NCBI GenBank assembly: GCA_025355705.1 | Contig: JANXZD010000288.1 | Location: 1 to 12,773, forward strand | Reading direction: 5' to 3' | Origin: Bacteroidota bacterium | GTDB lineage: Bacteria > Bacteroidota > Ignavibacteria > UBA10030 > UBA8401 | DNA length: 12,773 nt | Part shown: piece after piece, positions 1-7,633 of the stretch | How the letters are laid out: every line of letters starts with the position of its first letter | Position numbering within the stretch: the first letter of the stretch is position 1 | Notes under the pieces: model-generated | Seen by the model: the letters and a program-made list of their open reading frames with translations, nothing else | Told to the model about the DNA's origin: nothing | Database searches by the model: none | Made by a program: the position numbers and the translations under genes

Positions 1-1434
1 CACGATGGCAGGGAAATTTTTCACTGTCAAGTGCCACATTGCCTCGGGAAGCCCAAAATGTTCAAGATCTACACCGTCAACAGAGGTGATGCATTGAGCA
101 TAATATTGCGCAGCACCGCCAATTGCATTAAGATACACCGCTCCATGTTCTTGAAGAGCAGCGAGCGTTTTCTTCCCCATACCGCCCTTACCCATGACAG
201 CACGTACGCCAAATTTTTTGATGATATCTGCCTGATATGGTTCTTCTCGACTGCTGGTGGTAGGTCCGGCAGCGGTGATCTTCCACTGTCCATCTTTTTT
301 GATTGTGACCGGACCGCAGTGATATATTATTTGTCCATGAAGATCGACCGGGGGATCATTCGTCATAAGGTGAGCGTGGATGGCATCACGGCCTGTAAAC
401 ATTTTTCCGCTTACCAACACAACATCACCGACCTTTAATGAACGAATCTTTTCCTCGCTGATCGGTGTGGTGAGAGTGATCTCATTGCCGGATGGAACAA
501 TTCCTTCTTTCTTACCCATTCTCATGACGGGAGCGTCTTCCTTATACAACCAGCGTTTTATGGAACCTGTTCTTGCATCCAGTATAACGCCCTGACGGCG
601 AAACGCCCAACAATCATAGGCAACAGAAACAAAAAAACTTGCCGGTAAACGATTTTGAACACCAACTTTGCAACCGATCAGTGTGGAGTTTCCGCCAAAG
701 CCCATCGGTCCAATCTTTAATTTATCGGCATTCTCTAAAACATAATTCTCTAATTCTGCTAATTCAGCAACCGGATTTACATCGTCAATAGTTCTAAACA
801 ATTGCATCTTTGCATTTTCATATCCCGATGTTCTATCTCCACCAACACATACACCGACCGCACCGATCGCACATCCGTGTCCCTGCGCCTGCCAGACGGC
901 ATGCAAGATACATTTTCGGATCCCGTCAAGATTTCTTCCTGCTTTTCCTAAATGTTCAAGTTCCATTGGAAGGGAATACTGAATATTCTTGTTCTCACAG
1001 CCGCCCCCTTTTAAGATCAACTTCACTTCAATTTCGTCGTTATTTTCCCATTGTTCCCAATGCATGATCGGAGTTCCGATACCGAGATTATCACCGCTAT
1101 TTTTTCCGGTTAAAGAATCAACTGAGTTTGAACGTAATTTTCCGGATTTGGTCGAATCCGATATCGCTTCACGGATCCATCGTTTCATTTCAATTTGATT
1201 GGCACCAACAGGAGTATGAATAAAGAAGGTCGGCATTCCCGTATCTTGACAGATTGGTCCCACATTATCGCATGCCATATCGATATTGGTTGCAATGGTG
1301 TCAAGAGCAAGAGCGGCACGGGTGCCATTTGTCTCCAATTTTTGTGCAATCGCTATTGCTTTACGAACATCGGGGGGAAGATTGCTTGATGTGTCTGTAA
1401 TCAGTTCAATAATGCTTTGCTTGAAGTTATTCAT
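1..1434 (-). CDS. fum: Class I fumarate hydratase ([4Fe-4S], fused alpha-beta), 3' end cut by window edge
   Basis: This gene interconverts fumarate and malate in the TCA cycle with an oxygen-sensitive [4Fe-4S] cluster in the cytoplasm. I read 478 uninterrupted codons from the ATG at 1434 to the window edge. The N-terminal (alpha-type) part has GPICQDTGMP (C62), KGGGCEN (142-148), GHGC (C188) followed by VCVGGDRTSGY, and GPMGFGG with C255. C62, C188 and C255 are the likely cluster ligands by family pattern. The C-terminal (beta-type) part has TGRDAIH (about 347-353), IIYHCGP, AAGPTTSSR (about 388-396), MGKGGMGKKT and the late FGLPEAMW. Fused enzymes usually run about 500-550 residues, so only a short tail is missing. 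The start is supported by a GAGGG Shine-Dalgarno stretch overlapping the stop of the upstream gene, which implies co-transcription and coupling. A tartrate dehydratase or mesaconase role is possible within the superfamily, but fumarase is the best call. Confidence 0.93.
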   Translation of the reverse strand, partial: MNNFKQSIIELITDTSSNLPPDVRKAIAIAQKLETNGTRAALALDTIATNIDMACDNVGPICQDTGMPTFFIHTPVGANQIEMKRWIREAISDSTKSGKLRSNSVDSLTGKNSGDNLGIGTPIMHWEQWENNDEIEVKLILKGGGCENKNIQYSLPMELEHLGKAGRNLDGIRKCILHAVWQAQGHGCAIGAVGVCVGGDRTSGYENAKMQLFRTIDDVNPVAELAELENYVLENADKLKIGPMGFGGNSTLIGCKVGVQNRLPASFFVSVAYDCWAFRRQGVILDARTGSIKRWLYKEDAPVMRMGKKEGIVPSGNEITLTTPISEEKIRSLKVGDVVLVSGKMFTGRDAIHAHLMTNDPPVDLHGQIIYHCGPVTIKKDGQWKITAAGPTTSSREEPYQADIIKKFGVRAVMGKGGMGKKTLAALQEHGAVYLNAIGGAAQYYAQCITSVDGVDLEHFGLPEAMWHLTVKNFPAIV

Positions 1435-1441
1435 ACAACCC

Positions 1442-2140
1442 TCAGCGAATATCTTCGCTCCAATAGGTAAACTTTTCGTTTTGGTCCATTAAAGAGACTT
1501 TTGTAGCTTTAATTTGCAATTGTATTTGATTTGCCGATTCGTCGAATGTGATATCAAATGCAAATGCCAATTTAAAATATATTGCAACTTCTTTATTCTT
1601 TGCTGCCAATGCAGTTTGTTTGTTCACATACCAGGTAAACTCGGGCTCTGTTGTCAAATGCAGATACGCACGGCGATACCCGGCAGCATTTTTTTCAGTG
1701 ATTGCTGCATACTTATTCGACGGGCAAACAACGGCAATTTCTTTTTTCTTTGGTTGTACTAAAATTTGTGTAGGGGAATTGATGCTGTAGGTTTGCTTAT
1801 CGGCGTCGTACTTAATAAGATCGGCTTTCAGCCACACTGAATAGGTTCTGGTATTTAACTTGTTATCATTGTAGAATTTTGAAATTTTACTAATAAATTC
1901 ATCTTTGTTCTTTCTCTTGCGTTCAGTAAATTCTTGAGTTGATTCAAATTCACCTTTTGCTGAATTGTAGGAATCGTACTCTTCGGATAGTTTTTTCAAC
2001 CCATCCCAAACAGTTTTGATCACATCAAAACATTGATCACTCGTCAGCGTTAGATTCGGATCGTATGAATCTAAACTGCTTTGGGAAAATAGTGTTGATG
2101 AATACAACACAAACAAAAAAAATAGTGATGAAATTTTCAT
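1442..2140 (-). CDS. Exported protein of unknown function
   Basis: A 232-residue protein I do not recognise. It begins MKISSLFFLFVLYSSTLFSQ, a clear Sec signal peptide with cleavage expected near FSQ at about residue 20; no lipobox cysteine follows. The mature part is polar and lysine- and glutamate-rich. Around residues 45-80 it is probably helical, with a stretch like FESTQEFTERKRKNKDEF. The second half looks beta-rich, with alternating hydrophobic residues (for example VAIYFKLAFAFDITF near 190). Two cysteines are visible (SDQC, VVCPS). It has an AAAGGA Shine-Dalgarno about 8 bases before the ATG. The next gene, fumarase, starts 7 bases after its stop, so they probably share a transcript, although no functional tie is obvious. 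It is likely periplasmic or outer-membrane associated. Confidence 0.8.
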   Translation of the reverse strand: MKISSLFFLFVLYSSTLFSQSSLDSYDPNLTLTSDQCFDVIKTVWDGLKKLSEEYDSYNSAKGEFESTQEFTERKRKNKDEFISKISKFYNDNKLNTRTYSVWLKADLIKYDADKQTYSINSPTQILVQPKKKEIAVVCPSNKYAAITEKNAAGYRRAYLHLTTEPEFTWYVNKQTALAAKNKEVAIYFKLAFAFDITFDESANQIQLQIKATKVSLMDQNEKFTYWSEDIR

Positions 2141-2316
2141 AACAAGAATCCTTTATTTTCTTTGGAAATATACAAATATTTTCGTGATTTTGTAGCAAAA
2201 TCTATCCAAATTTATTGAAGAAGTTGCTCGAATTCAATGCTAATTCATTGTAAAAATAATCATATCTTTAGACATATTTCCATCATTTCTTTCATGAAAG
2301 TTTCTCTGAGGTACCG
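2141..2316. promoter_or_regulatory. Divergent intergenic region, probable back-to-back promoters
   Basis: These 176 AT-rich bases separate two divergent transcription units, so both promoters are expected here. I could not pick a convincing -35/-10 pair or a Bacteroidota-type TAnnTTTG box with correct spacing on either strand. The assignment is therefore by arrangement, not by motif. Confidence 0.4.
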
Positions 2317-2319
2317 TTG
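2308..2319 (+). promoter_or_regulatory. Ribosome binding site with TTG start codon
   Basis: GAGG at 2308-2311 lies five bases before TTG at 2317. The only nearby upstream ATG (2294) is in another frame and meets a TGA after eight codons (2318-2320). The encoded sequence from the TTG, MTILHVLSQF, matches the usual first beta-strand of a GT-B glycosyltransferase. All three points support TTG initiation. Confidence 0.75.
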
Positions 2320-4131
2320 ACCATACTCCATGTCCTTTCACAGTTTGAAGTGACCGGTGCAGAAACCTTTGCCGCAACACTTGCTGATGCTCAGATTGCA
2401 GTCGGACAGACGGTCTTTATTCTTTCCGATAATTTTTACACAAAAACCAAGGCGACTGTCATTACACACCCAATTGGGAAGCGGGATTTTGCACAGCGAC
2501 GTAAGAATGTTATTTTTTTAAGGAATTTTATCAAAAAAAACAATATAGATGTTGTCCATGCTCACTCACGCGCTGCGAGTTGGGTTTCCTTTTTTGCGAC
2601 TCGATCCGGTCATATTCCTCTTGTTTCCACGATTCACGGTAAACAGCATCTTCATTTCTCCTCGAAATTGTTCTCAGTGTATGGTGAAAAGCGGATTGCA
2701 GTGAGTAAATCAATCTATACCCATCTTAATCACGATCTTACATATCCGCTGGATACGCTTGCACTTATTTATAATGGAATTGATCTAACACAGTGGAACT
2801 TCAATACCAAAGTCTCTTCTCAACGATCAAAAAAGATCATTTCATACGTTGGTCGTTTGTCGGGAATGAAAGGTGATGTATTATTGCGGCTGATTGAAGA
2901 AGTTTTTCCTGAAATATATAAACAAGACAGCACCATTGAATTTCATATTGTTGGAGGGATGAATGAACAACAAAAAATCCTTCCGGTCATCCAAAGAATA
3001 AATGCACTGTTAGGTGTCGATTGTATCGTTGCAAAAGGATTCATCTCTGATGTTGAACACATATATCACTCATCCGATATCATTATTGGATCCGGAAGAG
3101 TAGCGATAGAAGCACTTGCCTGCGGCAGCATTGTTGCTGCAATCGGAGAGTCACGGTACGTTGGTGTCATTTCAGAAAAGACCTCCGATGAAGCAATGAA
3201 CACAAATTTTGGTGATGGTGGTAAAATTTTACCGTTTGACGCGAATACAATAGTCAAGGATATTATTTCTGCTCTGCATCATCCCGAACAATATGACAGA
3301 TCGTGGGGAAGGAAATTTGTGGAAGAGAACTTTGATGTTAAAAAAATATCTGTTCAGATTGGTCATGTGTATGCGGAAGCGCAAGCTGTAAAAAAAGGGA
3401 TCAATGAGATTCCGATATTGATGTATCATCGAATAACGGACGGCATACCGCCAGGAACTAAACATGGTATCTATGTCCCTCGTGATCAATTTGAGAGGCA
3501 GCTGGAATTTTTGAAACGCCGGGGATTTACGGCGTTGAATTTTTTTGATGTACGATCAATCCTGGAAGGAAAAAAAAATATACCGGATAGACCGGTGATG
3601 ATTACGTTTGACGACGGTTATGAGGATAATTATGTGATGGCGTTTCCATTATTGAAAAAATATAAAATGACTGCAACGATCTTTCTGATCGGGAATCCTG
3701 CGATTCGGTCAAATATCTGGGATGAAAAAACCGGTGAACCCGGGGCACCGTTGTTGAATGATCGGCAGATACAAGAGATGATCGCAGCAGGGATCGAGTT
3801 TGGTTCGCACACAATGAATCATAAAAAACTCACTCTGTGTTCATCCGAAGAGGCAGGAATGGAAATTACCGAATCGAAGAAAGTGCTGGAACAAAGACTC
3901 AATACAGAAATACTATCGTTCGCATATCCGTATGGAGAGTTGAACCAACAGATCAAACAACACGTTGCAGCAGCAGGTTATATGTTTGGAATCGCAACCG
4001 ATTCGGGACGGAGAAATATCTGGGCAGATCTATTTAAGATCCGCCGTATGATGATCTTTCCGCATGCTTCGCTCTTTTCATTCTGGAAAAAAACTTCGGG
4101 AAGGTATCATTGGTATAAAAATGTTTATTGA
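2317..4131 (+). CDS. GT4-like glycosyltransferase fused to a polysaccharide deacetylase (NodB-type)
   Basis: A 604-residue two-domain protein. Residues 1 to about 355 look like a GT-B fold, GT4-type glycosyltransferase: ILHVLSQFEVTGAE at the N-terminus, HAHSRAA at 81-87, VSTIHGKQH, YNGID, YVGRLSGMKG at 177-186 (start of the nucleotide-sugar domain), GSGRVAIEALACG at 258-270. In the usual E-x7-E motif the second glutamate is E265, but the first position is I257. Residues about 365-600 are a CE4 deacetylase: ILMYHRI, TFDDGYED at 430-437 (D432, D433), SHTMNH at 497-502 (metal-binding H498 and H502), FAYPYGE at 535-541, and a late FPH at 581-583. The deacetylase motifs are all present, so that half should be active. 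No signal peptide or clear transmembrane span is visible, which suggests a cytoplasmic enzyme acting on a glycan precursor or lipid-linked sugar. The substrate is unknown. Its 3' end overlaps tatD by 11 bases. Confidence 0.88.
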   Translation: MTILHVLSQFEVTGAETFAATLADAQIAVGQTVFILSDNFYTKTKATVITHPIGKRDFAQRRKNVIFLRNFIKKNNIDVVHAHSRAASWVSFFATRSGHIPLVSTIHGKQHLHFSSKLFSVYGEKRIAVSKSIYTHLNHDLTYPLDTLALIYNGIDLTQWNFNTKVSSQRSKKIISYVGRLSGMKGDVLLRLIEEVFPEIYKQDSTIEFHIVGGMNEQQKILPVIQRINALLGVDCIVAKGFISDVEHIYHSSDIIIGSGRVAIEALACGSIVAAIGESRYVGVISEKTSDEAMNTNFGDGGKILPFDANTIVKDIISALHHPEQYDRSWGRKFVEENFDVKKISVQIGHVYAEAQAVKKGINEIPILMYHRITDGIPPGTKHGIYVPRDQFERQLEFLKRRGFTALNFFDVRSILEGKKNIPDRPVMITFDDGYEDNYVMAFPLLKKYKMTATIFLIGNPAIRSNIWDEKTGEPGAPLLNDRQIQEMIAAGIEFGSHTMNHKKLTLCSSEEAGMEITESKKVLEQRLNTEILSFAYPYGELNQQIKQHVAAAGYMFGIATDSGRRNIWADLFKIRRMMIFPHASLFSFWKKTSGRYHWYKNVY

Positions 4132-4912
4132 TTCCCATTGTCATCTTTTCTACGACGATTTTAAAAACGATATCACGGATGTCATAACCCGAGCAAACGA
4201 TGCAGGTGTACAATATTTTATCGTTCCCGCAACAAACCATGAAACCGCAAAACAAGCGATCATGTTGGCTGAACAATATCCATCAATTTTTGTTTCCGTT
4301 GGATTCCATCCGCTTGATCTGAAAGAATTTTCTACTGAACGATTGGCGTTGATCGAAGGAATGATCGCACATCCCAAAGTCATCGCGATTGGTGAGATTG
4401 GAATAGATTATTTTTATGATACTTCACCGCGAGAATATCAAAAAGAAATTTTTTCATTTCAAATTGAGCTGGCGATACGTAAGAACCTGCCGATCATCGT
4501 CCATACTAGAGATTCGGTCCAGGACGCAGTAGATATTGTCATCCGGTATGCAAAGAGCTATCCTGAGTGGAGAATTGAAGGAAAACGGGGTGTCTTTCAC
4601 TGTTTTACCGGAGATGCAGCACAAGCAAAAGCCCTTTTCGACAGCAAATTCCTCGTTTCATTCCCTGGTCCGGTCACGTTCAAAAAATCTACAATGCCTA
4701 ATCTGATAAAAGAAATTGGGATCGAAAATATCATGGTAGAAACCGATTCACCCTACTTAACGCCGGTTCCATTTCGCGGAAAACGAAATGAACCAAGTTA
4801 TATTCCATTGATCGCACAAAAGATCGCGGAGACGTTGGATATTTCCATTGATGAGGTCGCGCGCATTACCACTGCGAATGCAATAAAACTTTTTGCTCTT
4901 CCAATTGCGTAA
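4121..4912 (+). CDS. tatD: TatD-family metal-dependent hydrolase (DNase)
   Basis: A 263-residue TIM-barrel amidohydrolase of the TatD/YcfH family. These are cytoplasmic, divalent-metal-dependent nucleases (3'-5' exonuclease activity in studied members) linked to DNA repair and nucleic acid turnover. All expected metal ligands are visible: DSHCHL at 4-9 (H6, H8), GEIGIDY with E92, VHTRD with H128, FHCFTG with H160, and ETDSPYL with D209, followed by the family's PFRGKRNEP segment. I chose ATG 4121, not the in-frame ATG at 4064, because family members begin almost exactly at MFIDSHCHL and length then matches the usual 255-265. The start lies inside the previous gene (11-base overlap). A GGGAAGG stretch sits 16 bases upstream, farther than ideal, so translational coupling is likely. 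It has no evident functional link to its neighbours. Confidence 0.95.
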   Translation: MFIDSHCHLFYDDFKNDITDVITRANDAGVQYFIVPATNHETAKQAIMLAEQYPSIFVSVGFHPLDLKEFSTERLALIEGMIAHPKVIAIGEIGIDYFYDTSPREYQKEIFSFQIELAIRKNLPIIVHTRDSVQDAVDIVIRYAKSYPEWRIEGKRGVFHCFTGDAAQAKALFDSKFLVSFPGPVTFKKSTMPNLIKEIGIENIMVETDSPYLTPVPFRGKRNEPSYIPLIAQKIAETLDISIDEVARITTANAIKLFALPIA

Positions 4913-4922
4913 TAGAGTAATT

Positions 4923-6917
4923 ATGAAAATAATAAATAGAATCATTGTTTCATTTTTCATTATCGCTGTTGTTCATGCGCAGGATTCAATCGCGCCAATC
5001 AGAGTTCTTCAAGATAGAAGACTGACGCAATCCGAACAGATATTCTCATTGCTCACGTCACCAAATGAACGAGAGCGAGAATTATCGTTATTGGCTATTG
5101 CTAATATTCAGGATACAGGTGCTGTTGAGATTGTTGTGCCTCTCTTGAATGATGAATCACCCAAAGTACGGGCAATGGCTGCATTTGCTATTGGAATGAT
5201 CGGTAAATCCCGCGGCTCATCTTTCTTGTTCAGACGATTGTCGGTTGAGCGGGAAGACAAATGCGTTGGTGAATTATTCAATGCCATAGGAATGTGCGGC
5301 ACTTTGGATGATCTGAAAAAGATCATTTTCCAAAGTGAAGACTATCAATCCAAATGGAATCCGTATGTTGCACAGGCAATCTTTCGTTTTGCCAACCGGA
5401 AAATAAAAGATGCCGGAGCAACAAAATATGCCGTTTCACTCTTGGACGATAAGTCAAGCATTATCAATACAATTTATACGTTGATGCGTATCAACGATAC
5501 GACTGTGATCAGAAATAATCGTGAGCGATTGATTGAGCAGACGATCAATAGTTCACCATTGATTCGGATGTGGACTGCCTCAATCCTTGGCGCGTTGAAT
5601 GATGAAGAAACAAAATCACGATTGTTGTCCATTGCAGTTACAGATAAAGACTGGCGCGTGAGGGTAAATGCGATCAGATCGTTGAGGACAAAAAAAGAAT
5701 ATAAAAATAAAGTGCTGAATGTAACTTCTGATGCCAACGAACATGTAGCACTTGCAGCGGCGGTTTCGTTTGGCGAAATGATCAGAAATGAAGAACAATT
5801 TGTTGACAGTGCGAATGTTCTCTCAATGCTGCGTTCGGGCAAATATTCAATTTCTGTGAAAGAGGAGATACGAAAGATCATTGCCAAAAAGATGGGAGAA
5901 CGTGCCATTCCGATCATTGGTAATTGGAAATCTGATCAGCCATATATCTCTGCACAACGAATACGAGCGTATGGCGAGACCCATTCCGAAAAAGCAATTC
6001 CGGTGATCAAGGAAGCAATCCAGCAATCGAATCAATCACTTGTGATTATAGCTGGTCTTGAATCATATCAGATGATTGCTCAGCGAGCAAGTGAATCAAT
6101 TAAAAAAGATTTTCTAAAAATAGCAACGTTGATGTTTGCCAAACACGATCCGGGAATTTCATACTCAGCGGCCGTTGCGTTTCAGGATTCATCATTCAAT
6201 AAAGAGATCCGAAGAATTTATCTTTCGGCTCTTCTTCCGACATATCAACAAATGAATGCTGCAGCCGATCTTGAACCGATGGTGGAATTATTAAATGTCT
6301 TTGCTGAGATCGCTGATTCTTCTGCTCTTCCGGTGATTGAAAAGGGATTAGCGGAACAAGACAACGTAATTCGCGCTGCGGCCGAAAAAGCATACACATC
6401 GATCACCGGCGAAGATTCGCCTGTTCGGTTCATAAAAAATCCAGATGAGTATAAGCCATTCTATAATCAAGAGGACATGGTTCTACTGAGCAAATACAAA
6501 GGAGCAGAGATATTTACCGCAAAGGGAAAGATCAAAATTATTTTTGAGAAAGAAGCTGCGCCGTTCACGGTATTGAATTTTATTCTTCTATCACAAAAGA
6601 AATTTTACGACGGACTTTCATTCCATCGTGTTGTAAGCAATTTTGTCATTCAAGGAGGCGATCCTTTGGGAAATGGAAGCGGCGGGCCGAATTACGCAAT
6701 TCGTTCTGAAGTTCATCCTGCCGTAAAATATAGAACTGGTGCCGTTGGAATGGCAAGCGCAGGCAAAGATACTGAAGGTTCGCAATGGTTCATTACTCAT
6801 TCTCCCACGCCGCATTTGGATTACCGCTATACGATCTTTGGATATACAAAAGATGCAGTAGTTGTTGATAAGATAATGATGGGGGATAGGATCGAGAAGG
6901 TTATTTTGATAAACTAG
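4923..6917 (+). CDS. Exported HEAT-repeat protein with C-terminal cyclophilin-type peptidyl-prolyl isomerase
   Basis: A 664-residue protein from the ATG at 4923. That start exposes a clean signal peptide, MKIINRIIVSFFIIAVVHAQ, cut after VHA, 10 bases after the tatD stop. An in-frame ATG at 4893 would add ten residues and spoil the signal. Residues about 25-510 are tandem helical HEAT-like repeats, e.g. VVPLLNDESPKVRAMAAFAI near 80-100 and later KDWRVRVNAIRSL. Residues about 528-664 are a cyclophilin domain: FHRVVSNFVIQGGDP (567-581) carries the catalytic-type R569, F574 and Q577. GSQWFITHSPTPHLDY follows at 619-634. By comparison with human cyclophilin A, the W121 position is H631 and the H126 position is Y636, so cyclosporin binding is probably poor. 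The likely role is periplasmic proline isomerisation or chaperoning, with the repeats as a docking solenoid. Confidence 0.92.
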   Translation: MKIINRIIVSFFIIAVVHAQDSIAPIRVLQDRRLTQSEQIFSLLTSPNERERELSLLAIANIQDTGAVEIVVPLLNDESPKVRAMAAFAIGMIGKSRGSSFLFRRLSVEREDKCVGELFNAIGMCGTLDDLKKIIFQSEDYQSKWNPYVAQAIFRFANRKIKDAGATKYAVSLLDDKSSIINTIYTLMRINDTTVIRNNRERLIEQTINSSPLIRMWTASILGALNDEETKSRLLSIAVTDKDWRVRVNAIRSLRTKKEYKNKVLNVTSDANEHVALAAAVSFGEMIRNEEQFVDSANVLSMLRSGKYSISVKEEIRKIIAKKMGERAIPIIGNWKSDQPYISAQRIRAYGETHSEKAIPVIKEAIQQSNQSLVIIAGLESYQMIAQRASESIKKDFLKIATLMFAKHDPGISYSAAVAFQDSSFNKEIRRIYLSALLPTYQQMNAAADLEPMVELLNVFAEIADSSALPVIEKGLAEQDNVIRAAAEKAYTSITGEDSPVRFIKNPDEYKPFYNQEDMVLLSKYKGAEIFTAKGKIKIIFEKEAAPFTVLNFILLSQKKFYDGLSFHRVVSNFVIQGGDPLGNGSGGPNYAIRSEVHPAVKYRTGAVGMASAGKDTEGSQWFITHSPTPHLDYRYTIFGYTKDAVVVDKIMMGDRIEKVILIN

Positions 6918-7346
6918 ATGACTTTAGTTTTAGTAAGATTTTTGTTTTCAAGCAGATATTTGTATTTTGTACCACTAGCAATGAAAACATTCAGTATCAA
7001 TATTATTTATAAATCATTTCAACGATCGGTATACTTTGCGCTTGCCGTCAGTTTTATTCTCTCCTTTGTAACATCGGTTCCGCAGCAATTAAATACACTT
7101 TCTGATAGAACGCACCCAATAGAGTTGATCATCAATCAACCGCATACTGAGTTCATTCTTACGGCAACACATACAACGAGAACAGAAGAAAAAATTGCTC
7201 AAACAATTGCGGATGCAGCAATTATTCTGTCCGAAGGTATCTCCAACGAAAACCACAGCGGAACATTTACATTCCACTCAACTGTTGCAACCACTTCGCT
7301 TTCCCTGCGATTGATCTATACGCAAATCACTTCCTCCTGTTTGTAA
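6918..7346 (+). CDS. Hypothetical small exported or membrane protein
   Basis: An ORF of 142 codons whose ATG directly follows the TAG stop of the cyclophilin gene, suggesting coupling. I do not recognise the product. A second in-frame ATG at 6981 (residue 22) may be the true start. It would give 121 residues beginning MKTFSINIIYKSFQRS, then a hydrophobic run (YFALAVSFILSFVTSVP), which looks like a signal peptide or anchor. The remaining 80-90 residues are threonine-rich with no motif I can name; the single cysteine is next to last. No good Shine-Dalgarno precedes either ATG (GAGAAGG lies about 19 bases before 6918). The frame is open and no better frame exists here, but coding status is uncertain. 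Confidence 0.5.
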   Translation: MTLVLVRFLFSSRYLYFVPLAMKTFSINIIYKSFQRSVYFALAVSFILSFVTSVPQQLNTLSDRTHPIELIINQPHTEFILTATHTTRTEEKIAQTIADAAIILSEGISNENHSGTFTFHSTVATTSLSLRLIYTQITSSCL

Positions 7347-7379
7347 TATCATTTCTTCCAATATAGTCGTTTTATTGTA

Positions 7380-7403
7380 GGCATCGTGACAATCACGAAT
7401 GCC
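7380..7403. other. Bulged stem-loop upstream of the small membrane protein
   Basis: GGCATCGTG (7380-7388) pairs with CACGAATGCC (7394-7403) as a 9-bp stem with one bulged A (7398) and a five-base loop ACAAT. There is no T-run on either side, so it is not a classic intrinsic terminator. It could be a weak terminator or processing site after the upstream operon, or a leader structure for the ORF starting at 7444. Confidence 0.4.
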
Positions 7404-7443
7404 ATAATGGAATATTTATTACACCATTTGAAGGAATATTTGT

Positions 7444-7572
7444 ATGACAACGAAAGAGCCAATCAACAGCAATGAAGAAGTGTATGAAACACCATTTGTC
7501 CTCTATTTATTTATCGGCGTGTTGGTCATTTGTGTTTTATATATGGTCGGGTTTCTTATCTTCTCAAAATAA
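7444..7572 (+). CDS. Small single-span membrane protein, 42 residues
   Basis: A short ORF, MTTKEPINSNEEVYETP followed by a hydrophobic segment of about 23 residues (FVLYLFIGVLVICVLYMVGF) and ending LIFSK. AAGGA at 7431-7435 lies 8 bases before the ATG, a proper Shine-Dalgarno. The polar, acidic N-tail, one membrane span and a basic end form a complete small-protein layout. A strong terminator follows 31 bases after the stop. The shape resembles single-span accessory subunits of respiratory oxidases (subunit IIa or CcoQ-like), but there is no oxidase gene nearby and I see no signature residue, so that remains a guess. Confidence 0.65.
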   Translation: MTTKEPINSNEEVYETPFVLYLFIGVLVICVLYMVGFLIFSK

Positions 7573-7603
7573 AACTTGTCGAAGGTTGATAAACCCGGTG
7601 AAT

Positions 7604-7632
7604 AAAAAAGGCGACCTTTGGTCGCCTTTTTT
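7604..7632. terminator. Strong bidirectional intrinsic terminator
   Basis: A perfect stem GGCGACC (7610-7616) / GGTCGCC (7620-7626) with a TTT loop is flanked by six A's (7604-7609) and six T's (7627-7632). The stem therefore has a T-run when read from either strand. It ends the plus-strand small-protein transcript and the minus-strand secD-secF-STAS transcript, which converge here. Confidence 0.92.
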
Positions 7633-7633
7633 G

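Noticed and set aside
31..1492. Several plus-strand frames of 64-135 codons
   Set aside because: They are antisense to the fumarase, whose motifs are continuous through all 478 codons read on the minus strand.
4064..4120. Upstream ATG extending TatD by 19 residues
   Set aside because: The extension lies inside the deacetylase gene and is not family-like; TatD proteins begin at the DSHCHL strand, as from 4121.
4893..4922. Upstream ATG extending the HEAT-cyclophilin protein by ten residues
   Set aside because: It overlaps tatD and would place extra residues before an otherwise textbook signal peptide that starts at 4923.
5474..5917. 147-codon minus-strand frame
   Set aside because: It lies fully inside the HEAT-cyclophilin gene on the other strand and has no motif, so it is a shadow.
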